Assembly: GCF_900177725.1 (NCBI RefSeq)
Contig: NZ_FXAT01000002.1
Coordinates: 620,001-684,000, forward strand
DNA: 64,000 bases
DNA from: Paraburkholderia susongensis
GTDB taxonomy: Bacteria > Pseudomonadota > Gammaproteobacteria > Burkholderiales > Burkholderiaceae
Direction of reading: 5' to 3'
How positions within the stretch are numbered: the stretch's first letter is position 1; every line of letters starts with the position of its first letter. Positions 1 to 7,993 of this stretch are shown piece by piece. The translations under genes were made by a program, and so were the position numbers. The notes beneath the pieces are model-generated. The model had not been told where the DNA came from, ran no database searches, and was given only the letters and a program-made list of their open reading frames with translations.

Positions 1-418
1 CGATCATGTGCGCGAGAATCAGCCAGGCGAACGAGCCGGTTGCGCCGATCAGCGCGAAGAAGCGCAGCAGCGCGATGCCGAGCACGAGCCCCGGAATCAC
101 GAGTGGGGAAAGCAGCAGCCCGTTCAGGAAGCCGCGCCCTGGAAAACGCGCGCGGCCAATCGCGAGCCCCGCGGGCAGCGCGATCACGAGCGAGAGCGTG
201 GCCGAGGCGAAGGCGAGCTTCAGGCTGTTGAAGAACGCGGTGATGAAGTCCGGGTAGTCGAGAATCGCGCGGAACCAGCGCAGCGAGAAACCGTGCGTGG
301 GCAGCGTCAAAGTTTCGTCGGGCGTGAAGGCCACGAGCACGACGATGACGAGCGGCGCCAGCACGAACAGGATGACGAGGCTATGGAACGTGAGAGCGAG
401 CGGTCCGTTTTTGCGCAT
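1..418 (-). CDS. ABC transporter permease, PotC-like (partial, runs off the left edge)
   Basis: Inner-membrane permease subunit of a polyamine-type ABC importer. The first 139 or so residues are visible from ATG at 418; the C-terminus lies outside the window. It opens with a hydrophobic segment (residues about 8-32), then a periplasmic stretch (TLPTHGFSLRWF) typical of PotC/YdcV permeases, then several more hydrophobic helices. The cytoplasmic loop that contacts the ATPase would be beyond the edge. It is the third gene of a minus-strand operon (ATPase, permease 1, permease 2), 64 bp after permease 1. No substrate-binding protein gene is visible; it may lie further left. Family is well supported, substrate is inference. 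Confidence 0.85.
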   Translation of the reverse strand, partial: MRKNGPLALTFHSLVILFVLAPLVIVVLVAFTPDETLTLPTHGFSLRWFRAILDYPDFITAFFNSLKLAFASATLSLVIALPAGLAIGRARFPGRGFLNGLLLSPLVIPGLVLGIALLRFFALIGATGSFAWLILAHMI

Positions 419-482
419 GATGAATGACCTGACGAATTCCGGGTTCCGGGCGATACAGACGATTAAGAGCCTTAACTAGGCC

Positions 483-1388
483 CTAGCCCATGCTGCGGGC
501 GTAGCGGCGCTCGAGCACGCGGTAGTAAGTGAGCATCACCGCCAGATTGGCGACCAGCAGGAGCACGGCAATCGTCGCGCCGAGCGGCCAGTTCATCGAA
601 CTCAGGAACTGGTCGTAGACGGCGGTCGCCGCCACTTTCAGGCGCCTGCCGCCGAGCAGGCCCGGAATCGCGAACGCACTCGCCGAGAGGCCGAACACCA
701 TGAGGCTGCCCGAGAGAATGCCGGGCATCAGTTGCGGCAGCACGATGCGGCGCAGCGTGGTGGCGGGCGAGGCCATCAGCGAAAGGGCCGCATTCTCGGT
801 TTGCGGATCGAGACGCTGCAGCGCGGTCCACACCGGAATCACCATGAACGGCAGCATCACGTGCACGAGAGCGATGACGATCGCGAAGGTCGTGTATTCG
901 AGCTTGAACGGCCCCGCGCCGAACAGGCCGAAGAACTGGTTCACGAGGCCGTTCATGTTGAGCAGCATGCTCCAGCCGAACGCGCGCACCACCACCGAAA
1001 CGAGCAGCGGCGCGAGAATCACGAGCAGGAAGAGCGAGCGCCACGGGTCGCCCATGCGCGAGAGAACGTAGGCCTCGGGCGTGCCGATCACGACGCACAG
1101 CAGCGTGGTGAGCGCGGCAATGCCGAAGGTGCGCAAAAAGATCGTGTGGAAGTACGACGAACCGAGCACCTCTATGTAGTTGTGCAGATCGAATGCGGCG
1201 ATCGGGCCGCTCGACGGATCGAAGCGGTAGAAGGTGAGCACGAACGTCATTGCGAGCGGCACGAGCACGAGCGCGGCAAACAGCAGCAGCGCGGGCGCGC
1301 TCATGAGCCACAGCGGCATATAGATTTGCCAGCCCGCGCGCACGGTGGCGCGCGGCGCGCGTTGCGAAGCGGGAAGCGTGCTAGACAC
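483..1388 (-). CDS. ABC transporter permease, PotB-like
   Basis: First permease of the polyamine-type importer, 301 residues from the GTG at 1388. A longer frame reaches 1541, but it runs back through the upstream ATPase gene. The GTG overlaps the ATPase stop (GTGTCTAG, 8 bp), which suggests translational coupling. The protein has about six membrane segments, beginning with MSAPALLLFAALVLVPLAM near residue 30. A cytoplasmic loop follows around ALSLMASPATTLRRIVLPQL, which matches the EAA-type loop that docks on the ATPase. An internal ATG (MPLWLMS) is the alternative start. The likely ligand is spermidine, putrescine or a related cation, by family resemblance only. Confidence 0.85.
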   Translation of the reverse strand: MSSTLPASQRAPRATVRAGWQIYMPLWLMSAPALLLFAALVLVPLAMTFVLTFYRFDPSSGPIAAFDLHNYIEVLGSSYFHTIFLRTFGIAALTTLLCVVIGTPEAYVLSRMGDPWRSLFLLVILAPLLVSVVVRAFGWSMLLNMNGLVNQFFGLFGAGPFKLEYTTFAIVIALVHVMLPFMVIPVWTALQRLDPQTENAALSLMASPATTLRRIVLPQLMPGILSGSLMVFGLSASAFAIPGLLGGRRLKVAATAVYDQFLSSMNWPLGATIAVLLLVANLAVMLTYYRVLERRYARSMG

Positions 1389-2472
1389 GGGCGCTCTCCC
1401 GCTGGATGAAGCGGACCGCATCGCTATGCCAGTCGATGCCCACCTGGTCGCCTTCGGCAAGCGGCTCCCTGCCTTCGTTCTGGCAGCACACGAGCATCTC
1501 GCCGGCTCGGCTGTCGAGCCGGTAGAGCCATTGGCTGCCAAGGAAAAAGCGGCTCGTCACACGGCCCGCGAGACGCCCCGCGCCGCTTGCGCATAGCTTG
1601 AGCTTTTCGGGGCGGATGCACAGCGTGATCGCGTCGCCCACGCCGAGCGCCCGCCCGCGCTCGGGCAACTGCGTCATCGAACCGGTTTCCGCGAGGTCGT
1701 TGCCGAGATCGACGCAGATGGTGTCGCCCTCGCGCGAGACGATGCAGCCCGCGAGCATGTTGGCCTTGCCGATGAACTGCGAGACGAAATCGTTCTCGGG
1801 ACGCTCGTAGGCGCGATACGGGGTATCGACCTGGGTGATGCGGCCGTTCTCCATCACGACCACGCGGTCGCTGATCGAGAGCGCTTCCGACTGATCGTGC
1901 GTGACCATCAGCGTGGTCGTGCCGATCTTGCGCTGAATCGAGCGCAGTTCGAACTGCATGTCCTCGCGCAGCTTGGCGTCGAGATTCGACATCGGCTCGT
2001 CGAGCAGCAGCACGGGCGGCGCAATCACGATCGCGCGCGCGATCGCCACGCGCTGGCGCTGGCCGCCCGAAAGCTCGCGCGGAAAGCGATGCGCGTAGGC
2101 GTCGAGGCGCACGAGCGAGAGCGCCTCGCGAATGCGCTCCTTGCGCTCGGCCTTCTGCACGCCACGCATCTCGAGACCGAAACTCACATTCTGCTCGACG
2201 CTCATGTGCGGAAAGAGCGCGTAGCTCTGGAACACGATGCCGAGGCCGCGCCTGTTCGGGGGCATGTGCGTGATGTCGCGGCCATCGAGCGTGATGGAGC
2301 CGCGCGTGGTTTCCACGAAGCCGGCAATCATCTGCAGCGTCGTGGTTTTGCCGCAGCCCGAGGGGCCGAGCAGCGAGACGAACTCGCCCTTCTCCACCGA
2401 CAGGTTGATGCCGGTGACCGCCTGCAAGTCGCCGAACGATTTCGAAACATCGGTCAAGGTGAGGAACGACAT
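1381..2472 (-). CDS. ABC transporter ATP-binding protein, PotA-like
   Basis: ATPase that powers the importer, 363 residues, the usual PotA length. Walker A GPSGCGKTT is at residues 36-44, the LSGGQ signature at 134-138, Walker B LLLDEP at 155-160 and the H-loop histidine in MVTHDQSEAL. A C-terminal TOBE-like domain (about residues 270-360) is typical of polyamine and ferric-ion import ATPases. It is the first gene of the minus-strand operon. Transcription probably starts in the 319-bp gap shared with the divergent IclR gene, which carries two matching palindromes. The substrate cannot be fixed from the ATPase alone. Confidence 0.9.
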   Translation of the reverse strand: MSFLTLTDVSKSFGDLQAVTGINLSVEKGEFVSLLGPSGCGKTTTLQMIAGFVETTRGSITLDGRDITHMPPNRRGLGIVFQSYALFPHMSVEQNVSFGLEMRGVQKAERKERIREALSLVRLDAYAHRFPRELSGGQRQRVAIARAIVIAPPVLLLDEPMSNLDAKLREDMQFELRSIQRKIGTTTLMVTHDQSEALSISDRVVVMENGRITQVDTPYRAYERPENDFVSQFIGKANMLAGCIVSREGDTICVDLGNDLAETGSMTQLPERGRALGVGDAITLCIRPEKLKLCASGAGRLAGRVTSRFFLGSQWLYRLDSRAGEMLVCCQNEGREPLAEGDQVGIDWHSDAVRFIQRESARV

Positions 2473-2603
2473 GGTCTGGCCTTCCAGTGCATGGGGCGCG
2501 CCGACACCCGCGGAATCGGTTGCATTGCGTTGCCCCGACTCTAGCTAGCCAAATTTTTGCTCGTCAATTTAAAATTCCGTCTTGTGAGAGAAATCTGTTT
2601 TAT

Positions 2604-2620
2604 ATTTCATTTAATGGAAT
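2604..2620. promoter_or_regulatory. Candidate IclR operator, copy 1
   Basis: ATTTCATTTAATGGAAT is a 17-bp dyad, matching the ideal ATTCCATT-N-AATGGAAT at 7 of 8 positions of the left arm. It lies between the divergent ABC operon and the IclR gene, and a second copy sits at 2761-2777. IclR proteins commonly bind such dyads in their own promoter regions. Binding by this regulator is inferred. Confidence 0.5.
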
Positions 2621-2760
2621 ACAAAGATGGCTGTGGGCCTCGGTTATTTCATCAGGCGATCTTCGGGAAATCCCTGGAAACGCGGACCCACCAAGAAGGA
2701 AGGTGTGCGTCAGAACGCTAGTTCGATGAACACGCCGAACCATATGACCATTCATCAAAT

Positions 2761-2777
2761 ATTCCGCTGAATGGAAT
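2761..2777. promoter_or_regulatory. Candidate IclR operator, copy 2
   Basis: ATTCCGCTGAATGGAAT shares the right arm AATGGAAT with copy 1 and has ATTCC/GGAAT outer arms. It ends 14 bp before the IclR start codon, just upstream of the ribosome binding site GAGG (2783-2786). A bound repressor here could block its own gene. The copies are 157 bp apart, about 15 helical turns. Confidence 0.5.
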
Positions 2778-2791
2778 AAATCGAGGTAAAC

Positions 2792-3655
2792 GTGACGGCA
2801 ATGGAAGAGAAAAGTGCAACGCCGGGCGACGACGCCCGCGGCGCGGGCGTCCTGCAGCGCGCATTCGCGGTGATCCGCGCGCTGGGCGAGAGCAAGGCCG
2901 AAGGCAGCCGCGTGACGGCGCTCGCCAAGGCCGTGGGCCTCACCCAGGCCACGGTGCATCGCCTGCTCCAGGGGCTGATTGCCGAGGGCGTGGTCGAGCA
3001 GGATGAAGGCACGAAGCGCTACCGCCTGAGCGTGGACTTCTTCGCGCTGGCGGCACAGGCGGGCAACCCGAGCGGCATGCGCACGCTGTGCCGTCCCGCG
3101 TTGCTGCGCCTGTGCGCGAGTCTCGGCGACACGATCTTTCTGCTCGTGAAAAGCAGCTTCGACGCGGTATGCCTCGACATGTGCGAAGGGCCGTTTCCGA
3201 TCCGCTCGTTCACGGGCGATATCGGCGGGCGCGTGGCGCTGGGCGTGGGCCAGGGGAGCCTCGCGATTCTCGCGTTTCAGCCCGAGGCGGAGCGCGAGGA
3301 GATCATCCGCTTCAACGTGCCGCGCCTGCGCAGCTATGGCGTGCTCGACGAGGTGTATCTGCGCACGGAGATCGAGCGCGTACGCAAGCTCGGTTACGCG
3401 GGGCGCAATACCGGCGTGCTGGAGGGCATGGCGGGCGTGGCCGTGCCGATTCTCGACCGCAACGGCTGCGCGGTCGCGGCGCTAAGCGTCGGCACGCTGG
3501 CCGCGCGCCTGACCGAGGACCGCTTGCCGACGATCGTCGAATTGCTCAAGCGTCAGGCTGAGATCATCGGCCCACAGACGAATCCGTTCGACGTGGCGGT
3601 GCGCCGCCCCATGCATGGACTCACTCGCGCCATGACAACACAGCCATTGGCGTAA
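2792..3655 (+). CDS. IclR-family transcriptional regulator
   Basis: DNA-binding regulator of 287 residues. A winged helix-turn-helix lies at about residues 24-85 (VLQRAFAVIRAL, then TQATVHRLLQGL as recognition helix). An IclR effector domain follows, with CLDMCEGPFPIRSF and the late VAVPILDRNGCAVAALSV. The GTG at 2792 has GAGG five bases upstream; ATG at 2801 is possible. It is divergent from the polyamine-type ABC operon and separated only by the dyad-containing gap, so it probably controls that operon and itself. The effector is unknown. IclR proteins may repress or activate, so the sign of control is open. Confidence 0.88.
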   Translation: MTAMEEKSATPGDDARGAGVLQRAFAVIRALGESKAEGSRVTALAKAVGLTQATVHRLLQGLIAEGVVEQDEGTKRYRLSVDFFALAAQAGNPSGMRTLCRPALLRLCASLGDTIFLLVKSSFDAVCLDMCEGPFPIRSFTGDIGGRVALGVGQGSLAILAFQPEAEREEIIRFNVPRLRSYGVLDEVYLRTEIERVRKLGYAGRNTGVLEGMAGVAVPILDRNGCAVAALSVGTLAARLTEDRLPTIVELLKRQAEIIGPQTNPFDVAVRRPMHGLTRAMTTQPLA

Positions 3656-3729
3656 GCGGCACCCGGTGCCAGCGTCACGCAATTTGAAGGTGCGGCCGTG
3701 GCCGGCAGATTCTGACCCGAGCGGCAGGA

Positions 3730-4593
3730 CTACGCCGCAAAAGCCGCGACCACCCTGTTGAATGCATCCGGTCTCGCGACATTCATCCCATGCGATGCGC
3801 CGCTGATCGTCTCGCGTTCGGCGAATTCGATCCACTGTTCCAGCTTGTCGACTGTATTGCGGAACATCCTGGGGCTTTTTTGACCATCGATCAGCAACGT
3901 GCGGCACTTGATATCGCGCGCGGCTTCGGGGGTGTAGGCAGGAAGCGGATCGAGCAACTGTTTTGGCAGCGTGAGCGCATTGTCGAGCGCCATTCGACGA
4001 AAACTCGCGGGGCTTTTGCTCCAGAATCCCGGCATGCTCACCGAGTCCACGAACATCGACAAACCCGCGTCGAACTCTCCTTGCTCGATCAGCTCCGCGA
4101 CACGCGTGCGCAGGACGTTAGTCGCGGGCGGCATGGAGGCCGGCTCACTTCTCGGTACGGTTTGCAACGGACCGCCGGGATCCGCCAGCGTCAGCGTTTT
4201 GACGAGCCGCGGATATTCGCGCGCGAGGTGAAAAGCCACACAACCGCCGCGCGAGTGTCCGACCAGATGCACTGGGGCAAGGTCGAGCGCAGTGATGAAT
4301 CCGGCAATCTCCTCGACGTGCGCTTCCCAGCTGAAGTCGCTGCGTCCGAACGCATCGACCTCCGGCCAGTAATGGCTCAAACTGGGCGCGAAGCAGTGAA
4401 ACCGGCTCGACAGGGACGCCATCTGGGCGTCCCAGTAGCGGTAATCGCAAAGCGAGCCGTGCACGAACACCATCGGTTCACCATGCCCGCACTCGACGTA
4501 CGGCACGGCAACACTCGATGCGGTGGTCGCGAACAACGGCGCAGCCGAGCCATAGGCCGAGGCGAGAATCGATGGGCTAGTACGTGCATTCAT
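3730..4593 (-). CDS. Alpha/beta hydrolase
   Basis: Hydrolase of 287 residues using ATG at 4593, with GGAG seven bases upstream. A GTG one codon earlier is less likely. The nucleophile elbow is GHSRGG (Ser114), the oxyanion-hole HG is at 45-46 (VFVHGSL), the acid is probably the Asp in LLIDGQKS, and the catalytic His is in GASHGM near the C-terminus. The first 30 residues are Ala/Ser rich but do not form a clear signal peptide, so it is probably cytoplasmic. It is divergent from a LysR gene 96 bp away, its likely regulator. Substrate unknown; esterases and C-C hydrolases share this fold. Confidence 0.82.
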   Translation of the reverse strand: MNARTSPSILASAYGSAAPLFATTASSVAVPYVECGHGEPMVFVHGSLCDYRYWDAQMASLSSRFHCFAPSLSHYWPEVDAFGRSDFSWEAHVEEIAGFITALDLAPVHLVGHSRGGCVAFHLAREYPRLVKTLTLADPGGPLQTVPRSEPASMPPATNVLRTRVAELIEQGEFDAGLSMFVDSVSMPGFWSKSPASFRRMALDNALTLPKQLLDPLPAYTPEAARDIKCRTLLIDGQKSPRMFRNTVDKLEQWIEFAERETISGASHGMNVARPDAFNRVVAAFAA

Positions 4594-4649
4594 CACAGCG
4601 CTCCTTTTCCGACACTATCGGCGCTACGCTGACAAAAGAAAATCGCATA

Positions 4650-4670
4650 ATATTGATGGAATCGATCTAT
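4650..4670. promoter_or_regulatory. Candidate LysR-type site between hydrolase and LysR genes
   Basis: The stretch contains ATTGAT, GGA, ATCGAT: an imperfect dyad in an A+T-rich patch just before the LysR start. LysR proteins usually bind interrupted dyads in the divergent promoter they control. The match is weak. Confidence 0.28.
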
Positions 4671-4689
4671 TTTTCTTATATCACCCATC

Positions 4690-5553
4690 ATGGCAACGGA
4701 AATGAAGGCGCTGGACCTGGACGTGCTCTCGATGATCGTGGCGGTCGCGGACGCCGGCACGATCAGCCGCGCGGCGCAAGTCGTCCATCGCTCGCAATCG
4801 GCGGTGAGCATGCAGATCAAGACGCTCGAAACAGCGCTCGGCAAGGCTCTGTTCGTTCGCAAGCCACGCAGCGTGGTGCCGACACAGGACGGCGAAACGC
4901 TCCTGACCTACGCACGGCGAATGATCGCGTTGCGTGATGAGGCGTGGGCGGCGGTGGTACGGCCCGACGTGACCGGACGCGTGGTAATAGGCGTACCGGA
5001 CGACTACGCAACGTCACTGTTTCCGCCCATCCTCAAGAAATTTTCGGCAACCTATCCCAAGGTGGAGATTCAGGTTGTGGGTTTGCCGAGCGTGGCGCTC
5101 GAGCCGATGTTGAAAGACGGCACCGTCGATCTGGTTTGCGCGACGCGGGTGAAGGGTTTGCATGGTGAGTTCCTGCGTCACGAACCGATGGTCTGGGCCG
5201 CCGCGCCAGGCGCGACCGAAATCTGGCGTGAAAGACCCTTGCCTATCGCCGTGTTTTTGCCGGGCAGCGTCGCACGCGAGAAGGCAATACGGAGTCTGGA
5301 GCGCGCGCGCATCATGTATCGGACGTCGTATGAAAGTCCGAGTCTGCTGGGTCTGCTGACGATGGCCGAGGCCGGACTGGCGGTCACTCCGTTGGCAAAA
5401 TGCGCGGTACCAGCGCATTTTTCGCTGCTGGGCGCGGCGAACGGTCTGCCGGAAATCGGCACGCTTGAAGTCGTGCTCGCGCGAAGTGCCGCCTCAAAAC
5501 GACCTCCTTGCGATTTTCTCGCGGAACGGATTCTCGCCGACCTCAAGAATTAA
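4690..5553 (+). CDS. LysR-family transcriptional regulator
   Basis: 287-residue LysR regulator. The N-terminal helix-turn-helix spans about residues 8-66, with SRAAQVVHRSQSAVSMQIKT as the DNA-contacting part. The C-terminal periplasmic-binding-type effector domain starts near VVIGVPDDYATSLFPPIL (about residue 98). It is divergent from the alpha/beta hydrolase, the classical LysR arrangement, so that hydrolase is the probable target. The first 90 residues resemble the LysR protein at 33.5-34.4 kb (shared GETLLTYARRM/GETLLAYARRM and VPDDY/VPEDF), so the two may be paralogs. The inducer is unknown. Confidence 0.88.
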   Translation: MATEMKALDLDVLSMIVAVADAGTISRAAQVVHRSQSAVSMQIKTLETALGKALFVRKPRSVVPTQDGETLLTYARRMIALRDEAWAAVVRPDVTGRVVIGVPDDYATSLFPPILKKFSATYPKVEIQVVGLPSVALEPMLKDGTVDLVCATRVKGLHGEFLRHEPMVWAAAPGATEIWRERPLPIAVFLPGSVAREKAIRSLERARIMYRTSYESPSLLGLLTMAEAGLAVTPLAKCAVPAHFSLLGAANGLPEIGTLEVVLARSAASKRPPCDFLAERILADLKN

Positions 5554-5939
5554 CCCGGAGATCCGCGATATTCATTGCGCGGTTTTCGGGCAGCTCTGAC
5601 CCACTTCTTCACCCCGTACGACTCGACCGCCGCGAAATCCCGTCGGTCGACACCCGGTGCGCCCCTGTTCGGGCGGCACTGAGCGTACGCATGCCGGTCT
5701 CGGCGAGCGTCTCGAAGGTGCGCAGCCACTGAGGCTTGCGCAGCGTCGCGGCGAGCACGTCCCCGCCGGCTCGTCCGCGCACCATCTTCTTACGGATGCC
5801 TTCCTGCACGGCGCCATTCCGTCACCAATCAGAAATACTTCCGATTGCTTGCTGAAATATTTTCTGTAAGCATTCATCGGCACCTCGCTGGCCGCGATCT
5901 GCGCTCTGGCCTCGAACAACAACATCCAATTCCGAACCC
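5554..5939. other. 386-bp gap, possible decayed coding sequence
   Basis: No confident gene. On the minus strand two overlapping short frames (about 5872-5572 and 5809-5609) read partly protein-like text (SEVPMNAYRKYFSKQSEVF, then DVLAATLRKPQWLRTFETL in the neighbouring frame), as if one short gene had been frameshifted. I recognise no family. No ribosome binding site or promoter stands out ahead of the downstream gene. Confidence 0.3.
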
Positions 5940-7937
5940 ATGAACAACAAGACGATCCTGCCGTACGCGTCGGCGTTGCTCGCCGCCGCGCTCATGACCG
6001 CATGCGGCGGCGACACCGATAGCCCCGCGCCCTCTACCCCGTCCACGCCCAGCGCCTCACAGGATTCGACCTGCCTCGCGATCGACAGCAGCGGCGCCAC
6101 CGTCGTCGTCGGCTCGAACCAGCCCGGCGACCCGTCGCTGCCCGAGCAGGCGTCCGGCTACCGGACCGGGCTGAAGCCGATCTACGCGAAGACCTACCTG
6201 GTCGCGACGTCGAACGCGTACGCGAGCAAGGCCGGTTGCGCGGTGCTCAAGCAAGGCGGAACCGCCGCCGACGCCGCCGTCGCGGTGCAGGCGGTGCTCG
6301 GGCTGACCGTGCCGGAGGCGACCGGCCTCGGCTCCGGCGGCGTGCTGCTGTACTACGACGCGGCCAGCAAGACCGTGCAGTCCTATGACGGCCGGGAGAC
6401 GGCGCCCGCCGCCGCGACCGAGAACTACCTGCGCTACGTCGACGACGCGAGCGACCTGACCACGCCGGTGCCGAGCGCACGCGCGAGCGGACGCTCGATC
6501 GGCACGATCGGCGTCCCGCGGTTGATCGAGGCGCTGCAGCGCGATCACGGCAAGCTGCCGTGGCGCGACCTGTTCGGCGACGCGATCTCGCTCGCGACCG
6601 ACGGCTTCCCGATCGGCGGCCGGCTCGCCGCTGCGATCTCGTCGAACGCGAGCAGCCTGAAGCGCGACCCCGAAGCCGCCGCGTACTTCCTGAACGCAGA
6701 CGGCTCGCCGAAGGCGCTCGGCACCGTGCTGAAGAACCCGGCCTACGCCGACGCGCTGACGCAGATGTCGCACGACGGCGCGAACGCGCTGTACACCGGC
6801 GCCATCGCGCAGGACATCGTCACGAAGATCGCGACGACCGCCGGCGCCGACGGCTCGAAAATCACGCCGGGCAAGACGACGCTCGCCGACCTCGCGGGCT
6901 ACCAGGCGAAGCGGCGCGAGCCGGTGTGCACGACCTATCGCGGCGCGTACTGGGTATGCGGGATGCCGCCGCCGTCGTCCGGCGGCATCGCGGTCGCGTC
7001 CGCGCTCGGCATCCTCGAGAACTTCGACCTGAAGTCGCTCGCGCCAACCGCGATCGATCTCGAAGGCGGCAAGCCGACCGTCGCCGGTGTGCATCTGATC
7101 AGCGAGGCCGAACGGCTCGCGTACGCGGATCGCGACAAGTACGTCGCCGACACCGACTTCATCCCGCTGCCCGGCGGCACCTGGGACACGATGCTGAACA
7201 AGCCGTACATGAAGCAGCGTGCGGCATTGATCAGTACCACGAAGAGCATGGGCACGGCGCAGCCGGGCGATCTCGGCGCGGTGCCGCTCGGCGTCGACAC
7301 GACGCTGATCGAGCACGGCACCAATCAGTTCACGATCGTCGACGGCAGCGGCAACGTCGTCAGCGCGACGACCACCGTCGAATCGAGCATGGGCTCGTTC
7401 CACATGACGCACGGCTTCCTGCTGAACAACCAGCTGACCGACTTCTCCGCGAGCCCGACCGACAACACCGGCACGCTCGTCGCGAACCGCGTGCAGCCCG
7501 GCAAGCGGCCGCGCAGCTCGATGGCGCCGACGCTGGTGTTCAAGGTCGCGGCGGACGGCTCGAAGGGCGACTTCGTGATGGCGACGGGCTCGCCCGGCGG
7601 CGGCACGATTCCGCAGTACGTCGTGAAGACGCTCGTCGGCTCGCTCGACTGGGGGCTCGACGCGCAGCAGTCCGCCGGGCTCGTCGATTTCGGCGCGAGC
7701 AACAGCCCGACCACGACGGTCGGCGGCGAGCATCCGAATGTCGACACCAGCAACAACGGCGCGAACGATCCGCTGATCGCCGGACTGAAGGCGCTCGGGC
7801 ACACGGTGTCGACCTCGGCGCAGTCGAGCGGCGTGAATACCGTGATGCGGGTGACGGCGAACGGCGCGAACGTGCTGCAGGGCGGCACGGATCCGCGGCG
7901 TGAGGGTGTGGTGCTGGGGGATACGTTCACACCGTAA
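5940..7937 (+). CDS. ggt: Gamma-glutamyltransferase, lipoprotein type
   Basis: Gamma-glutamyltranspeptidase/glutathione hydrolase of 665 residues, which cleaves gamma-glutamyl bonds outside the cytoplasm. The N-terminus is a lipoprotein signal (ALLAAALMTAC, Cys at about 22) followed by a Ser/Pro/Thr-rich linker. The precursor is normally cut in two before a catalytic threonine; here GTNQFTIVD places it at Thr461. Later hallmarks are MTHGFLLNNQLTDFS, KRPRSSMAPT and TGSPGGG for substrate binding. It is longer than the E. coli enzyme (about 580), mainly through the linker and inserts. It stands alone, with no clear ribosome binding site. Very G+C-rich codons set it off from its neighbours, perhaps a sign of transfer. 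Confidence 0.92.
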   Translation: MNNKTILPYASALLAAALMTACGGDTDSPAPSTPSTPSASQDSTCLAIDSSGATVVVGSNQPGDPSLPEQASGYRTGLKPIYAKTYLVATSNAYASKAGCAVLKQGGTAADAAVAVQAVLGLTVPEATGLGSGGVLLYYDAASKTVQSYDGRETAPAAATENYLRYVDDASDLTTPVPSARASGRSIGTIGVPRLIEALQRDHGKLPWRDLFGDAISLATDGFPIGGRLAAAISSNASSLKRDPEAAAYFLNADGSPKALGTVLKNPAYADALTQMSHDGANALYTGAIAQDIVTKIATTAGADGSKITPGKTTLADLAGYQAKRREPVCTTYRGAYWVCGMPPPSSGGIAVASALGILENFDLKSLAPTAIDLEGGKPTVAGVHLISEAERLAYADRDKYVADTDFIPLPGGTWDTMLNKPYMKQRAALISTTKSMGTAQPGDLGAVPLGVDTTLIEHGTNQFTIVDGSGNVVSATTTVESSMGSFHMTHGFLLNNQLTDFSASPTDNTGTLVANRVQPGKRPRSSMAPTLVFKVAADGSKGDFVMATGSPGGGTIPQYVVKTLVGSLDWGLDAQQSAGLVDFGASNSPTTTVGGEHPNVDTSNNGANDPLIAGLKALGHTVSTSAQSSGVNTVMRVTANGANVLQGGTDPRREGVVLGDTFTP

Positions 7938-7942
7938 ATGCG

Positions 7943-7987
7943 GCGCCTGCGCGCCGGAACGCATCGGGCGTGCCGGCGCGCAGGCGC
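7943..7987. terminator. Perfect 15-bp hairpin between convergent genes
   Basis: GCGCCTGCGCGCCGG (7943-7957) and its exact complement (7973-7987) flank a 15-base loop. It lies between the convergent ends of ggt and the LivK-like gene and may terminate both. There is no T-run, so it could instead be a structural or mRNA-stabilising repeat. Confidence 0.6.
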
Positions 7988-7993
7988 ATCTTC

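Larger units (their letters stand above)
2473..2791. other. Divergent control region, ABC operon / IclR
   Basis: 319 bp without a gene. It is more A+T rich than its flanks and holds the two 17-bp dyads described separately. I could not assign a convincing -35/-10 pair on either strand. Confidence 0.6.

Noticed and set aside
6057..7964. 635-residue open frame on the minus strand across ggt
   Set aside because: It mirrors ggt, is full of Arg and Ala as shadows of G+C-rich genes are, and has no motif; ggt has complete catalytic motifs.
7943..7987. Small RNA gene
   Set aside because: A perfect stem between two convergent genes is better explained as a terminator-like hairpin; no promoter was seen.
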